The position numbers were made by a program, and so were the translations under genes. From Enterobacteriaceae bacterium RIT714 (GTDB taxonomy: Bacteria > Pseudomonadota > Gammaproteobacteria > Enterobacterales > Enterobacteriaceae): a stretch of DNA of 64,000 nt. Under the pieces are notes generated by a model. The model was given only the letters and a program-made list of their open reading frames with translations, ran no database searches and had not been told where the DNA came from. This document shows positions 53,256 to 61,860 of the stretch, piece after piece. Positions within the stretch are counted from its first letter, which is position 1, and each line of letters starts with the position of its first letter. The stretch is from contig WJYB01000001.1 in NCBI GenBank assembly GCA_009668015.1, forward strand, positions 372,001 to 436,000, read 5' to 3'.

Positions 53256-53281
53256 TAAAGTGTGACCGATACGGCGATTTT
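53256..53281 (+). promoter_or_regulatory. Candidate flagellar sigma-28 promoter of trg
   Basis: TAAAGTGT (53256-53263) matches the -35 TAAAGTTT except one base; GCGATTTT (53274-53281) matches the -10 GCCGATAA less well, with a 10-base spacer instead of 11. Chemoreceptor genes are usually transcribed by FliA, and trg starts 83 bases downstream, so the site is plausible but the -10 is weak. Confidence 0.4.
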
Positions 53282-53364
53282 AGCCGTAAGCTAATCCTCT
53301 GCCGTGCCGATGACTATTTTACAGGCGTGTTTATACGCATTTACCTATAAGAGAGTCGACGGTC

Positions 53365-55056
53365 ATGGACAACACAAAAACGATGCGGGGCCCGCAAACG
53401 CTCAGCTTCCTGCATCATATCCGGCTGGTTCCGCTGTTTTCCTCAATTCTCGGTGGCATCATTTTACTGTTTGCGTTGAGTTCGGGTCTGGCGGGATATT
53501 TCCTGCTGCAAGCCGATACCGACCAGCAGGATGTCACGTCAGAAATTCAGGTCCGCACGGGGCTGTCCAACAGCTCGAACCATCTACGTACCGCGCGAAT
53601 CAATATGATCCATGCCGGTGCTGCCAGTCGTATCGCCGAGATGGATGCGATGAAACAGAACATCGCCGAGGCCGAAACACGCATTAAGCAGTCGCAGGAA
53701 AGCTTTGCTGCTTACATGAATCGTTCGGTTCGCACTCCAGCCGACGAAGCGCTGGACGGCGATCTGAAAGCGCGTTTTGACGCTTATATCGCCGGGCTTC
53801 AGCCGATGCTGAAATATGCCAAAAACGGCATGTTCGAAGCCATTATTAATCATGAGAATGAATCTGCCCGCCCGCTTGATGATGCATACAACGAAGTGTT
53901 GCTGAAGGCGATTAAGATCCGCACCGACCGCGCGAACGCGCTGACGTCTGAAGCGCATACCCGTACCCAACTGGGCCTGATGTTTATGGTTGGCGCTTTT
54001 GCCCTGGCGCTGGTTCTAACGGCAATGACGTTTGTGGTGCTGCGCCGGACCGTTATCCATCCGCTGCAACGTGCCGCTCGCCGTATCGAACTGATTGCCA
54101 AAGGGGACTTAACCCTGGCGGATGATCTGACCGGGCGCAGTGAAATCGGTCGATTGACCCATGATCTGCAGACGATGCAGCACTCGCTGGTCAACACCGT
54201 GGGCACTGTTCGTCAGGGCGCGGAAGAGATTTATCGTGGCACCAGCGAGATTTCTGCGGGTAACACCGATCTTTCTTCCCGTACTGAACAACAGGCGGCC
54301 GCCATCGAGCAAACCGCGGCCAGCATGGAAGAGCTCACGGCGACCGTGAAGCAAAATGCCGATAACGCCCATCATGCGAGCAAGCTGGCGGAAGACGCTT
54401 CCGGCAAAGCCAGCCGTGGCGGACAGATGGTGTCGGGCGTGGTGAAAACCATGAGCAATATCTCCACCAGCTCGAAGAAAATTTCTGAAATCACCGCCGT
54501 GATTAACAGTATCGCGTTCCAGACCAATATTCTGGCGCTGAACGCTGCCGTAGAGGCCGCACGCGCGGGCGAGCAAGGGCGTGGATTTGCGGTCGTGGCG
54601 AGCGAAGTGCGGACTCTGGCAAGCCGTAGCGCCAACGCAGCCAAAGAGATCGAAGGCCTGATCAACGAGTCAGTCACGCTGATTGACCAGGGTTCCGGTG
54701 AAGTGGTGGCCGCAGGAAACACCATGAATGAAATCGTTGAAGCGGTTAAGCGCGTCACCGATATTATGCTGGAAATCGCGGCGGCGTCCGACGAGCAGAG
54801 CCGCGGAATTGTGCAGGTGAGCCAGGCTATTTCAGAGATGGATAAAGTGACGCAGCAGAACGCCTCGCTGGTGGAGGAAGCCTCAGCCGCTGCGGCCTCT
54901 CTGGAAGAGCAGGGTGCGCGTCTGACAGAAGCGGTTGGCGCGTTTCGTCTGAACGGTGTCAACACGGCCAAAAACAGCAAACCGGCGGCCGTTGCACCAC
55001 TTTCTCCGCTACGTCCGGCGGTCGCCGACAGCGGTGATAACTGGGAAACGTTCTGA
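53365..55056 (+). CDS. trg: Methyl-accepting chemotaxis protein, Trg ortholog with NWETF tail
   Basis: A 563-residue chemoreceptor. TM1 is about 22-48 (LVPLFSSILGGIILLFALSS), the periplasmic four-helix sensor about 49-200 is close to E. coli Trg (RTGLSNSSNHLRTARINMIH), TM2 about 203-228, then HAMP and the signalling domain with the invariant tip INSIAFQTNILALNAAVEAA. Trg responds to ribose- and galactose-binding proteins. Unlike E. coli Trg, this protein ends in NWETF (559-563), the pentapeptide that docks CheR and CheB on Tsr and Tar. That would make it a high-abundance-type receptor able to support its own adaptation. Position before ydcI matches E. coli. Confidence 0.95.
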   Translation: MDNTKTMRGPQTLSFLHHIRLVPLFSSILGGIILLFALSSGLAGYFLLQADTDQQDVTSEIQVRTGLSNSSNHLRTARINMIHAGAASRIAEMDAMKQNIAEAETRIKQSQESFAAYMNRSVRTPADEALDGDLKARFDAYIAGLQPMLKYAKNGMFEAIINHENESARPLDDAYNEVLLKAIKIRTDRANALTSEAHTRTQLGLMFMVGAFALALVLTAMTFVVLRRTVIHPLQRAARRIELIAKGDLTLADDLTGRSEIGRLTHDLQTMQHSLVNTVGTVRQGAEEIYRGTSEISAGNTDLSSRTEQQAAAIEQTAASMEELTATVKQNADNAHHASKLAEDASGKASRGGQMVSGVVKTMSNISTSSKKISEITAVINSIAFQTNILALNAAVEAARAGEQGRGFAVVASEVRTLASRSANAAKEIEGLINESVTLIDQGSGEVVAAGNTMNEIVEAVKRVTDIMLEIAAASDEQSRGIVQVSQAISEMDKVTQQNASLVEEASAAAASLEEQGARLTEAVGAFRLNGVNTAKNSKPAAVAPLSPLRPAVADSGDNWETF

Positions 55057-55062
55057 TAAAAA

Positions 55063-55085
55063 AAGGGGCCGAAAGGCCCCTTGTT
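55063..55085 (+). terminator. trg terminator
   Basis: AAGGGGCC (55063-55070) pairs with GGCCCCTT (55075-55082) around a GAAA tetraloop; TTGTTGTT follows, and the preceding A run gives a T run on the minus strand, so it may also serve the convergent PQQ dehydrogenase gene. Confidence 0.88.
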
Positions 55086-55096
55086 GTTAGTGTGGT

Positions 55097-57481
55097 TTAC
55101 GCTTTATCCGGTAAAGCGTAGGCAATAATGTAATCACCCCGATCCGGCGACTGGCGTGCGCCACCCGCGTTTATGATGATGTACTGTTTGCCCGTTTTGG
55201 GTGAGACGTAGGTCATCGGTCCGGACTGGCTGCCCACTGGCAGACGATCCTTCCAAATCTCTTTCCCGGTGGCGGTATCAAATGCGCGCAGATAGAAATC
55301 CTGTGTGCCCGCAAAGAACAGCAAACCAGACTGCGTCGAGAGCGATGCACCCAGCGTTGGCATCCCGATTGGGATTGGCATGTGCATACGAATACCCAGC
55401 GGGCCGGTATCTTCTACCGTACCGACCGGTACCTGCCACACCAGCTTACCGCTTTTCAGATCGACGGCAGACATCGTACCAAACGGCGGTTTTTGGCACG
55501 GGATGCCCAGCGGTGACAGGAAACGTTCGCGCATCGCGCCAAACGGTGTGCCATCCATCGGAACAATACCCATCTCAATGCCGCTGGCGTTCTTCGCTAC
55601 GTTCGCGCGCGGAACCATATAGTTGGCCAGCCCCAGACGCATATCGTTGACGAACATCAGGCCATTGTTCGGGTCAACGGAGACGCTGCCCCAGTTCATG
55701 CCGCCGAGAGAGCCAGGGAACTGCAGCGAGCGGTCAAGACCCGGAGGGGTAAAGACGCCCTGGTGGCGCATCTCTTTAAACTGAATACGGCACAGCAGCA
55801 GATCGACTGGCGTTGCGCCCCACATGTCGGATTCAGTCAGCGTCTGGTTGCCAATCATCGGCATGCCGACAGAATACGGCTGAGTGGGAGAGTAGCGTTC
55901 GCCCTGAATATTTCCCGCCGGAACAGGGCGCTCTTCCACTTTCGCCACCGGTTCGCCGGTTTCACGGTTGAGCATGAAGATCATGCCCTGTTTACTGGTT
56001 TGCACCAGCACTGGCGTGGTACCGCCTTTACCGTCCGGCAGATCGTACAGCAGCGGCTGAGAAGGCAGGTCGAAGTCCCAGAGGTCGTGGTGAGTGGTCT
56101 GATAATGCCAGCGTACCTGACCGGTAGTTGCGTCTACGGCGACTATCGAGGAGCTGTATTTATCATCCAGGGCGGTACGTTCACCCGCGTAGAAATCTGG
56201 CGTCGCGTTGCCGGTTGGCAGATAGATCAGGTTCAACTTCGCGTCATAAGACATCGCCGACCAGACGTTTGGCGTGCCGCGCGTATAGGTTTGACCTTCC
56301 GGTGGCAGACCGGTCAGATTCGGATTACCCGGATCCCACGCCCATGCCAGTTTACCGGTGTGCACATCATAGGCACGAACCACGCCTGGCGGTTCACCCG
56401 TGGAGAAGTTATCCGCCACGCGTCCACCGACCACGACAACATTGCCGGCCACCAGAGGCGTTGAGGTCTGCTGATAGTAGCCAGGTTTGATTTCACCCAT
56501 CCCGATGCTGAGATCGACAATGCCATGATCGCCAAAGTCTTCACAAACTTTGCCGTTATCAGCATTGATGGCAATCAGGCGCGCATCGGTGGTTGGCAGG
56601 AACAAACGACGAGAGCAGGCAGCTGGCTGCGTTTCTGTCTGTGACGTTGTCACTTCTTTGTGGTCTTCGAAATAGCCCAGGCCACGGCAACGCTGCCAGT
56701 TAGGGGCGGTGGCTTTGGAATCGTAGCGCCACTTCTCCTGACCAGAATCCACGTCCAGCGCCAGCACTTTGCTGTACGGCGTGCAGACGAACAGAGTGTC
56801 GCCAACCTGCAGCGGCGTATTCTGGTCTTCAGCGCCTGAGCCGTTGCTTTGCGGGATATCTCCCGTGTGCGCCGTCCAGGCCACTTTCAGTTCGTTGATG
56901 TTCTGCTTATTAATCTGATCGAGCGCGGCGAAGCGATCGCCGTGGGTGGTGTTGCCCCAGTGCTCCCAGTTCTTTTGCTGCTCGCCAGCCGCGACCGGTT
57001 TAACCGGAACGGGTTCACTGGCGCTGACCAGCGTTTGCGGCTTAAACATCCAGCCGAAGCTGACCAGCATCGCAACGGCGAGAACCGCCGCGAGTGCAAA
57101 TGCTGGCGTTTTATTCACCGGCGTGCCGCGGTTTGCCGCGCGCAGGAAAGGCCAGACGATGGCACACAAAAATGCCAGTACCGCCAGGGTAAACAGGCGT
57201 GAGAAAAGCGGCCAGAAATCCCAGCCCGCATCGCTTACCGCCCAGAATAATGAAGCGATAAATGCGATGGCATACATAAGAATACCGCTGGTGCGGTTGG
57301 TGAAGATTAAAAAGGCGGAGATCACCATCACCACGCCCATGATCAGGAAGTAAAAACTTCCGCCTACGGTGGCGAGCTTGAGGCCCAACCCGCCGATCGC
57401 CAGACCGATGATTGTCATCAGTGCGATCAGGAGCCACTGCAGGAGCCTTGCTACCCCGCGTGGCGCGCTGCCAAATGCCAT
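55097..57481 (-). CDS. Membrane-bound PQQ-dependent dehydrogenase, glucose/quinate/shikimate family
   Basis: A 794-residue quinoprotein from ATG 57481 (MAFGSAPRGVARLLQWLLIA, with AAGGAGAC upstream); the longer frame is not coding. Five N-terminal membrane helices (about 12-150) precede an eight-bladed PQQ propeller with repeats such as GDTLFVCTPYSKVLALDVDS, IAINADNGKVCEDFG, HHDLWDFDLPSQPLLYD and AGTQDFYLRAFDTATGKEIW. The HHDLWDxDLPxQP block holds the Asp near PQQ. The enzyme oxidises a sugar or polyol in the periplasm and passes electrons to ubiquinone. The sequence differs from E. coli Gcd (no Gcd-like start, different inserts), so it may be a paralogue with another substrate. PQQ supply is not encoded in the window. 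Confidence 0.92.
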   Translation of the reverse strand: MAFGSAPRGVARLLQWLLIALMTIIGLAIGGLGLKLATVGGSFYFLIMGVVMVISAFLIFTNRTSGILMYAIAFIASLFWAVSDAGWDFWPLFSRLFTLAVLAFLCAIVWPFLRAANRGTPVNKTPAFALAAVLAVAMLVSFGWMFKPQTLVSASEPVPVKPVAAGEQQKNWEHWGNTTHGDRFAALDQINKQNINELKVAWTAHTGDIPQSNGSGAEDQNTPLQVGDTLFVCTPYSKVLALDVDSGQEKWRYDSKATAPNWQRCRGLGYFEDHKEVTTSQTETQPAACSRRLFLPTTDARLIAINADNGKVCEDFGDHGIVDLSIGMGEIKPGYYQQTSTPLVAGNVVVVGGRVADNFSTGEPPGVVRAYDVHTGKLAWAWDPGNPNLTGLPPEGQTYTRGTPNVWSAMSYDAKLNLIYLPTGNATPDFYAGERTALDDKYSSSIVAVDATTGQVRWHYQTTHHDLWDFDLPSQPLLYDLPDGKGGTTPVLVQTSKQGMIFMLNRETGEPVAKVEERPVPAGNIQGERYSPTQPYSVGMPMIGNQTLTESDMWGATPVDLLLCRIQFKEMRHQGVFTPPGLDRSLQFPGSLGGMNWGSVSVDPNNGLMFVNDMRLGLANYMVPRANVAKNASGIEMGIVPMDGTPFGAMRERFLSPLGIPCQKPPFGTMSAVDLKSGKLVWQVPVGTVEDTGPLGIRMHMPIPIGMPTLGASLSTQSGLLFFAGTQDFYLRAFDTATGKEIWKDRLPVGSQSGPMTYVSPKTGKQYIIINAGGARQSPDRGDYIIAYALPDKA

Positions 57482-57585
57482 TTCTGTCTCCTTAAAAGAG
57501 CGCGTATTCTTCCGGACTGCGCAGTGCTGCGTATGTACCAAATGGATAATTGAATACGGTTTAAATGATGGTTTATACGTTGATT

Positions 57586-57599
57586 ACCGTTTTAACGGT
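57586..57599. promoter_or_regulatory. Palindrome upstream of the PQQ dehydrogenase gene
   Basis: ACCGTT (57586-57591) and AACGGT (57594-57599) form a perfect inverted repeat with a 2-base centre, about 105 bases before the dehydrogenase start. A second half-like ACGGTTTAAA is near 57557-57566. Possible regulator site, for example for the neighbouring LysR-type YdcI; not assigned. Confidence 0.35.
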
Positions 57600-57726
57600 C
57601 TTAAAATTCACATGAGAAAGACTGGTGTGAACCATTTGGTGAATTCGTGACTATGATAAAACTGTTAAATTGTTTTGCGCAATTGTTATAATAAATTTCG
57701 CATTATTTGATTAAAGCAGATAAACC

Positions 57727-57745
57727 GCCCGTCAGCGTGACGGGC
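57727..57745 (-). terminator. ydcI terminator
   Basis: GCCCGTCA (57727-57734) pairs with TGACGGGC (57738-57745) with a 3-base loop, 25 bases beyond the ydcI stop on the minus strand; GGTTTATC follows. Likely intrinsic terminator with a weak T tract. Confidence 0.7.
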
Positions 57746-57769
57746 AGGAAAGAGAAAGGCAGGGTGAAA

Positions 57770-58693
57770 TCAGATTGGCATCGACTTGCGGATGGCGCTC
57801 AGGAGTGATTGCGCCGCCGGGGAGAGCGGGGTATCTACGCGCGTCAGGATCCCAATGGGTTCGCCGGCGCCGGGCGATGCCACCGGCAGCGCAGTCAGGG
57901 TGCCCTGACGTAAATCTTCTTTTACTGCTCCGGACGGAACGAACCAGACGTAGTCATAATCGACGGTGAGCTGGCGCGAAAGCGAGGCTGAGAGGGTTTC
58001 AATACAGCCCGACGGCAGTTTGCAGCCCTGCATCTGGAGCATCACCTCGGCGTTATGACGCGGCACAGTACCTTTCGGCGAGACCACAACCGGCCACTCC
58101 ATCACCCGGCTCAGGGTCACCGTATCCTGTAAAAGCGGATGATGGGGGCGAACCACCAGTTTCAGTGATTCCAGGAACAACAGTTCATAGCTCAGGCCAC
58201 CCATTAACTCCGGGTCGGACATCCGGCCAATCCCCAGATCCAGCTCCCCGGATTTCAGCCCGGCGAGCAGCATGGTGTTATTCATGGTCGCCACTTGCAG
58301 CGTGGTGTGTTTTTGCTGTTTATGAAACTGACCAATTGCAGCGGGCAGGATCCCCAGCGCGGCAGTGGGCAATGCGCCAATGCGCACCACGTCAGTGGCC
58401 TGATCTTCTTTGCGGGTCAGCGCCTGACCCGCGGTATTCAGGGCGTCCAGCACTTTTACGGCATGAGTCAGAAACTGCTCGCCGACCAGGGTGAGCTGCG
58501 CGCCGAGGCGTCCGCGATCGAACAGGCGTGTTCCTGTTAGCTGTTCCAGTTCGTTCAGCGTCTTCGACAGGGCGGGCTGACTGAGATTAAGAGTTTCAGC
58601 CGCACGCCCCAGCGTTCCCTGTTGAGCGACGGCCACAAAAGTGTGCAAATGGCGCAAGCGTATGCGCTGACTGAACAAACCATTTTTTTCCAT
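57770..58693 (-). CDS. ydcI: LysR-family regulator YdcI
   Basis: A 307-residue LysR-type regulator nearly collinear with E. coli YdcI: MEKNGLFSQRIRLRHLHTFV, the helix-turn-helix AAETLNLSQPALSKTLNELE (about 32-51), and an effector-binding domain with LKLVVRPHHPLLQDTVTLSR and TLSASLSRQLTVDYDYVWFV. It acts in the cytosol as a DNA-binding tetramer. In enteric bacteria YdcI has been linked to pH/acid stress control and is widely conserved. It is divergent from ydcJ and precedes the PQQ dehydrogenase on the same strand with a terminator between them. Confidence 0.95.
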   Translation of the reverse strand: MEKNGLFSQRIRLRHLHTFVAVAQQGTLGRAAETLNLSQPALSKTLNELEQLTGTRLFDRGRLGAQLTLVGEQFLTHAVKVLDALNTAGQALTRKEDQATDVVRIGALPTAALGILPAAIGQFHKQQKHTTLQVATMNNTMLLAGLKSGELDLGIGRMSDPELMGGLSYELLFLESLKLVVRPHHPLLQDTVTLSRVMEWPVVVSPKGTVPRHNAEVMLQMQGCKLPSGCIETLSASLSRQLTVDYDYVWFVPSGAVKEDLRQGTLTALPVASPGAGEPIGILTRVDTPLSPAAQSLLSAIRKSMPI

Positions 58694-58965
58694 ATGCGAT
58701 GTTAAGAACAGAGCCGTATGGGTGACAAGGGAAGAAGTTTAATTTTGATAACCTGATAGCAAAATATTATTAACATTTGATCTATTTGAGTTACAAGTAA
58801 ATTTCATCAACTGGCTATTTTCTGGGATTGGGTCTGTTTCTGGTTCACCTTGAAAAGTACAGGGAATAATCAGTTACCTGCCAGGATCACAAATCGTAAA
58901 TTCTTCCCCCCGAGGAGAGCGGCCTTCTCTACACTCCAGGTATTATTCACTGGAGGCATGACATC

Positions 58966-60309
58966 ATGGCGAACACCATCACGGCTGATGATATTCGGGA
59001 ACACTTTTCGCAGGCAATGTCAGCGATGTACCAGCAGGAAGTTCCGCAATACGGCACATTGCTGGAACTGGTCGCGGATGTGAATCTGGCGGTACTGGAA
59101 AATAATCCCCACTTACATGAACAACTGGCCAATGCGGATGAGCTGGCGCGTCTGAACGTTGAGCGTCACGGCGCTATCCGCGTGGGGAGCGCCCAGGAGC
59201 TGGCTACGCTGCGCCGAATGTTCGCCATCATGGGGATGTACCCGGTCAGCTACTACGATCTGTCGCAGGCGGGCGTGCCGGTCCATTCGACGGCGTTTCG
59301 GCCAATCGACGATGCCGCGCTGTCCCGTAACCCTTTCCGTGTCTTCACTTCGTTACTGCGACTCGATCTGATCGAGAATGTCGCTCTGCGCGAGCGCGCC
59401 GCCGATATCCTTGCCCGTCGTGCAATCTTTACCCCACGCTGTCTGGAACTGATTGCGTTGCATGAGAGCGAGGGGCAACTGACGCCCGCTCAGGCACGCG
59501 AATTTGTTCAGGAAGCGCTGGAGACTTTTCGCTGGCATCGCCACGCCACCGTTGATCAGGAAACTTATCAGGCACTGCACGATGAACATCGTCTCATTGC
59601 CGATGTGGTCTGTTTCCCGGGCTGTCATATCAACCACCTGACACCGCGTACGCTGGATATTGACCGGGTTCAGGAGCTGATGCCGAAATACGGTATAGAA
59701 CCCAAAGTGCTGATAGAAGGGCCACCGCGTCGGGAAGTGCCGATTCTGCTGCGACAGACCAGTTTCAAAGCGCTGGAAGAACCGGTGCTTTTCGCCGGAG
59801 AACATAAAGGCACGCATACCGCCCGATTCGGGGAGATTGAACAACGCGGGGTGGCATTAACGCCAAAAGGACGCGAATTGTACGACCGTCTGCTGGGTGA
59901 GGCGGGCACGGGTAAGGATAATCTTACCCATCAACTGCATTTGCGGGAGGTGTTTCAGACTTTCCCGGACAGCGAAATGTTCCTGCGCCGTCAGGGCCTG
60001 GCCTATTTTCGCTATCGACTGACGCCAGCGGGGGAAGCGCATCGTCAGGCCTTCCGTCCGGGCGACGATCCGCAACCGTTGATTGAACGCGGTTGGGTTG
60101 TCGCGCAGCCCATTATCTATGAGGATTTCCTGCCGGTGAGCGCCGCGGGAATTTTCCAGTCGAATCTCGGGAACGAAACCCAGGCGCGTAGCCACGGGAA
60201 CGCCAGCCGGGAAGCGTTCGAAGCGGCGCTGGGCTGTCCGGTTAATGACGAATTTACGCTGTATCAGCAGGCCGAAGATCGCAGTAAACGACGTTGCGGT
60301 TTGCTTTAA
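58966..60309 (+). CDS. ydcJ: 2-oxoadipate dioxygenase/decarboxylase family protein YdcJ (HglS/DUF1338)
   Basis: A 447-residue DUF1338 protein, the same length as E. coli YdcJ and in the same place after divergent ydcI. Start ATG 58966, with GGAGG nine bases upstream. It contains SQAMSAMYQQEVPQYGTLLE, NVERHGAIRVGSAQELATL, FPGCHINHLTPRTLDI and LIERGWVVAQPIIYEDFLPV. The Pseudomonas member HglS uses a metal to convert 2-oxoadipate to D-2-hydroxyglutarate in lysine breakdown. The H-rich block CHINHLTPR probably contributes a metal ligand. The role in enterics has not been fixed, so the reaction is inferred from the family. Confidence 0.93.
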   Translation: MANTITADDIREHFSQAMSAMYQQEVPQYGTLLELVADVNLAVLENNPHLHEQLANADELARLNVERHGAIRVGSAQELATLRRMFAIMGMYPVSYYDLSQAGVPVHSTAFRPIDDAALSRNPFRVFTSLLRLDLIENVALRERAADILARRAIFTPRCLELIALHESEGQLTPAQAREFVQEALETFRWHRHATVDQETYQALHDEHRLIADVVCFPGCHINHLTPRTLDIDRVQELMPKYGIEPKVLIEGPPRREVPILLRQTSFKALEEPVLFAGEHKGTHTARFGEIEQRGVALTPKGRELYDRLLGEAGTGKDNLTHQLHLREVFQTFPDSEMFLRRQGLAYFRYRLTPAGEAHRQAFRPGDDPQPLIERGWVVAQPIIYEDFLPVSAAGIFQSNLGNETQARSHGNASREAFEAALGCPVNDEFTLYQQAEDRSKRRCGLL

Positions 60310-60351
60310 AAAAGTTACTCTGCGGGGGTGTAACGGAAAAAGAAGGCTGAT

Positions 60352-61860
60352 ATGGAAAATTCTCCGACCCCTGTTATTGAAACCCGCCAGGGTGCGCTCA
60401 TCGGTTTAACGGATGATGATGTGCATGTCTGGCGCGGGATCCCCTATGCCGCACCGCCCGTTGGCGAGCTGCGCTGGCGCTCGCCGCAACCGCCTGAATC
60501 GTGGCGTGGAGTGCGGGAAGCGACGGCGTTTTCAGCCTCCAGCTGGCAGAGCAGTGAATATTGCCAGGCGCTGGGTGGCGGCGATCCGGGGCGGTTCTCG
60601 GAAGATTGTCTTTATCTCAATGTCTGGTCACCGGTTAAACGCAATGATCCCCTGCCGGTGATGGTGTGGCTGCATGGTGGGGGCTTCACCATCGGCGCAG
60701 GTGGGCTGCCACCCTATGAGGGTAAAGCCCTTGCGCGTCGCGATGTGGTCATCGTGACGATAAATTATCGACTGGGCCATCTGGGATTCTTCGCCCATCC
60801 CGCACTGGCGGGAGAAGAAAAGCGCATCGTGCATAATTTTGCGCTGCTCGATCAAATCGCGGCGCTTGAATGGGTGCGCGACAATATTGCCGCTTTTGGT
60901 GGCGATCCGACGAATATCACGCTGTTTGGTGAATCCGCAGGCGCGCGCAGCGTGTTGTCCTTGCTGACGTCACCTCTGTCTGAAGGGCTGTTTCACAAGG
61001 CGATTGTGCAGAGTGGGTATACGTTGCCCGATACGCCGCGCGAACAGGCACTGCAAAAAGGTGAGGCGCTGGCGGCGCATTTCGGCCTTAATGACGCCAC
61101 TGCCGGGCAGTTGCGCGCGATCCCGGCTGCGGCATTCTGGTCTCTGGAGGCTCCACTTAATATCGCGCCAACGCCTATCGTCGGTGACTGCGTCCTGCCA
61201 GAACCGATGCTGGATCGCTTTTTCTCTGCGTGTCAGCATCCCGTTCCGGTCATGATTGGTTCGAACAGTGACGAGGCAAGCGTACTGGGCGTGTTTGGTA
61301 TTGATTTGGCCGGGCAAATCCAGAAGCTCCGCCGCGAGCGGCGCTTTGGCCTCGGTCTGATCAAACTGCTTTATCCGGGCGTCAAAGGGGACGAAGAGCT
61401 GGGGCGGCAGGTTTGTCGTGATATGGCGTTTACCACCATGGGATTTGTGGTGATGCAGGCCCAGCAGCGAGCCGGTGAACCCTGCTGGCGCTACTGGTTT
61501 GATTATGTGGCCCAGGCGGAACACGCAACCTATCTCAATGGCGCGTGGCATGGCAACGAAGTCCCTTATGTCTTTGATACTTTGGGTCATGTTGAACCCT
61601 CGCGGCAGTATGTTAATCAACAGGATCTTGATTTTTGCGCTCAGGTGGCTGATTACTGGGTCAGTTTTGCCCGGCATGCGAGCCGAAAAAGTGATGTGTT
61701 ACCCGGTCCGGTACGATGGCCCGCCTGTCGAAAAGGGCGCGATGTGGTGTTACGTATCGGGCTGAATAAACATGCAGGTTTCAGGCTTGAAAACCGGTTT
61801 ATGCGTGCCAGAATGAGTCTGTTTAAGCGGGTGATGAAACATCACGTAAGCCTGGATTGA
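60352..61860 (+). CDS. Type-B carboxylesterase (PnbA-like)
   Basis: A 502-residue esterase of the cholinesterase/carboxylesterase fold. It opens with ETRQGALIGLTDDDVHVWRG and IPYAAPPVGELRW; the oxyanion hole is HGGGF (108-112), the second signature is SEDCLYLNVW (83-92) and the nucleophile is Ser195 in FGESAGA. The likely acid is Glu in SNSDEA and the His is in WHGNEVPYVF. No signal peptide, so cytosolic. It hydrolyses small carboxylic esters; natural substrate unknown. Forty-two bases after ydcJ on the same strand, possibly co-transcribed. Its 3' end overlaps the convergent LysR gene by 38 bases. Confidence 0.92.
   Translation: MENSPTPVIETRQGALIGLTDDDVHVWRGIPYAAPPVGELRWRSPQPPESWRGVREATAFSASSWQSSEYCQALGGGDPGRFSEDCLYLNVWSPVKRNDPLPVMVWLHGGGFTIGAGGLPPYEGKALARRDVVIVTINYRLGHLGFFAHPALAGEEKRIVHNFALLDQIAALEWVRDNIAAFGGDPTNITLFGESAGARSVLSLLTSPLSEGLFHKAIVQSGYTLPDTPREQALQKGEALAAHFGLNDATAGQLRAIPAAAFWSLEAPLNIAPTPIVGDCVLPEPMLDRFFSACQHPVPVMIGSNSDEASVLGVFGIDLAGQIQKLRRERRFGLGLIKLLYPGVKGDEELGRQVCRDMAFTTMGFVVMQAQQRAGEPCWRYWFDYVAQAEHATYLNGAWHGNEVPYVFDTLGHVEPSRQYVNQQDLDFCAQVADYWVSFARHASRKSDVLPGPVRWPACRKGRDVVLRIGLNKHAGFRLENRFMRARMSLFKRVMKHHVSLD

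Noticed and set aside
57482-57541. N-terminal extension of the PQQ dehydrogenase by 20 residues.
   Set aside because: The ATG at 57481 has a good AAGGAG site and begins the natural membrane-helix region.
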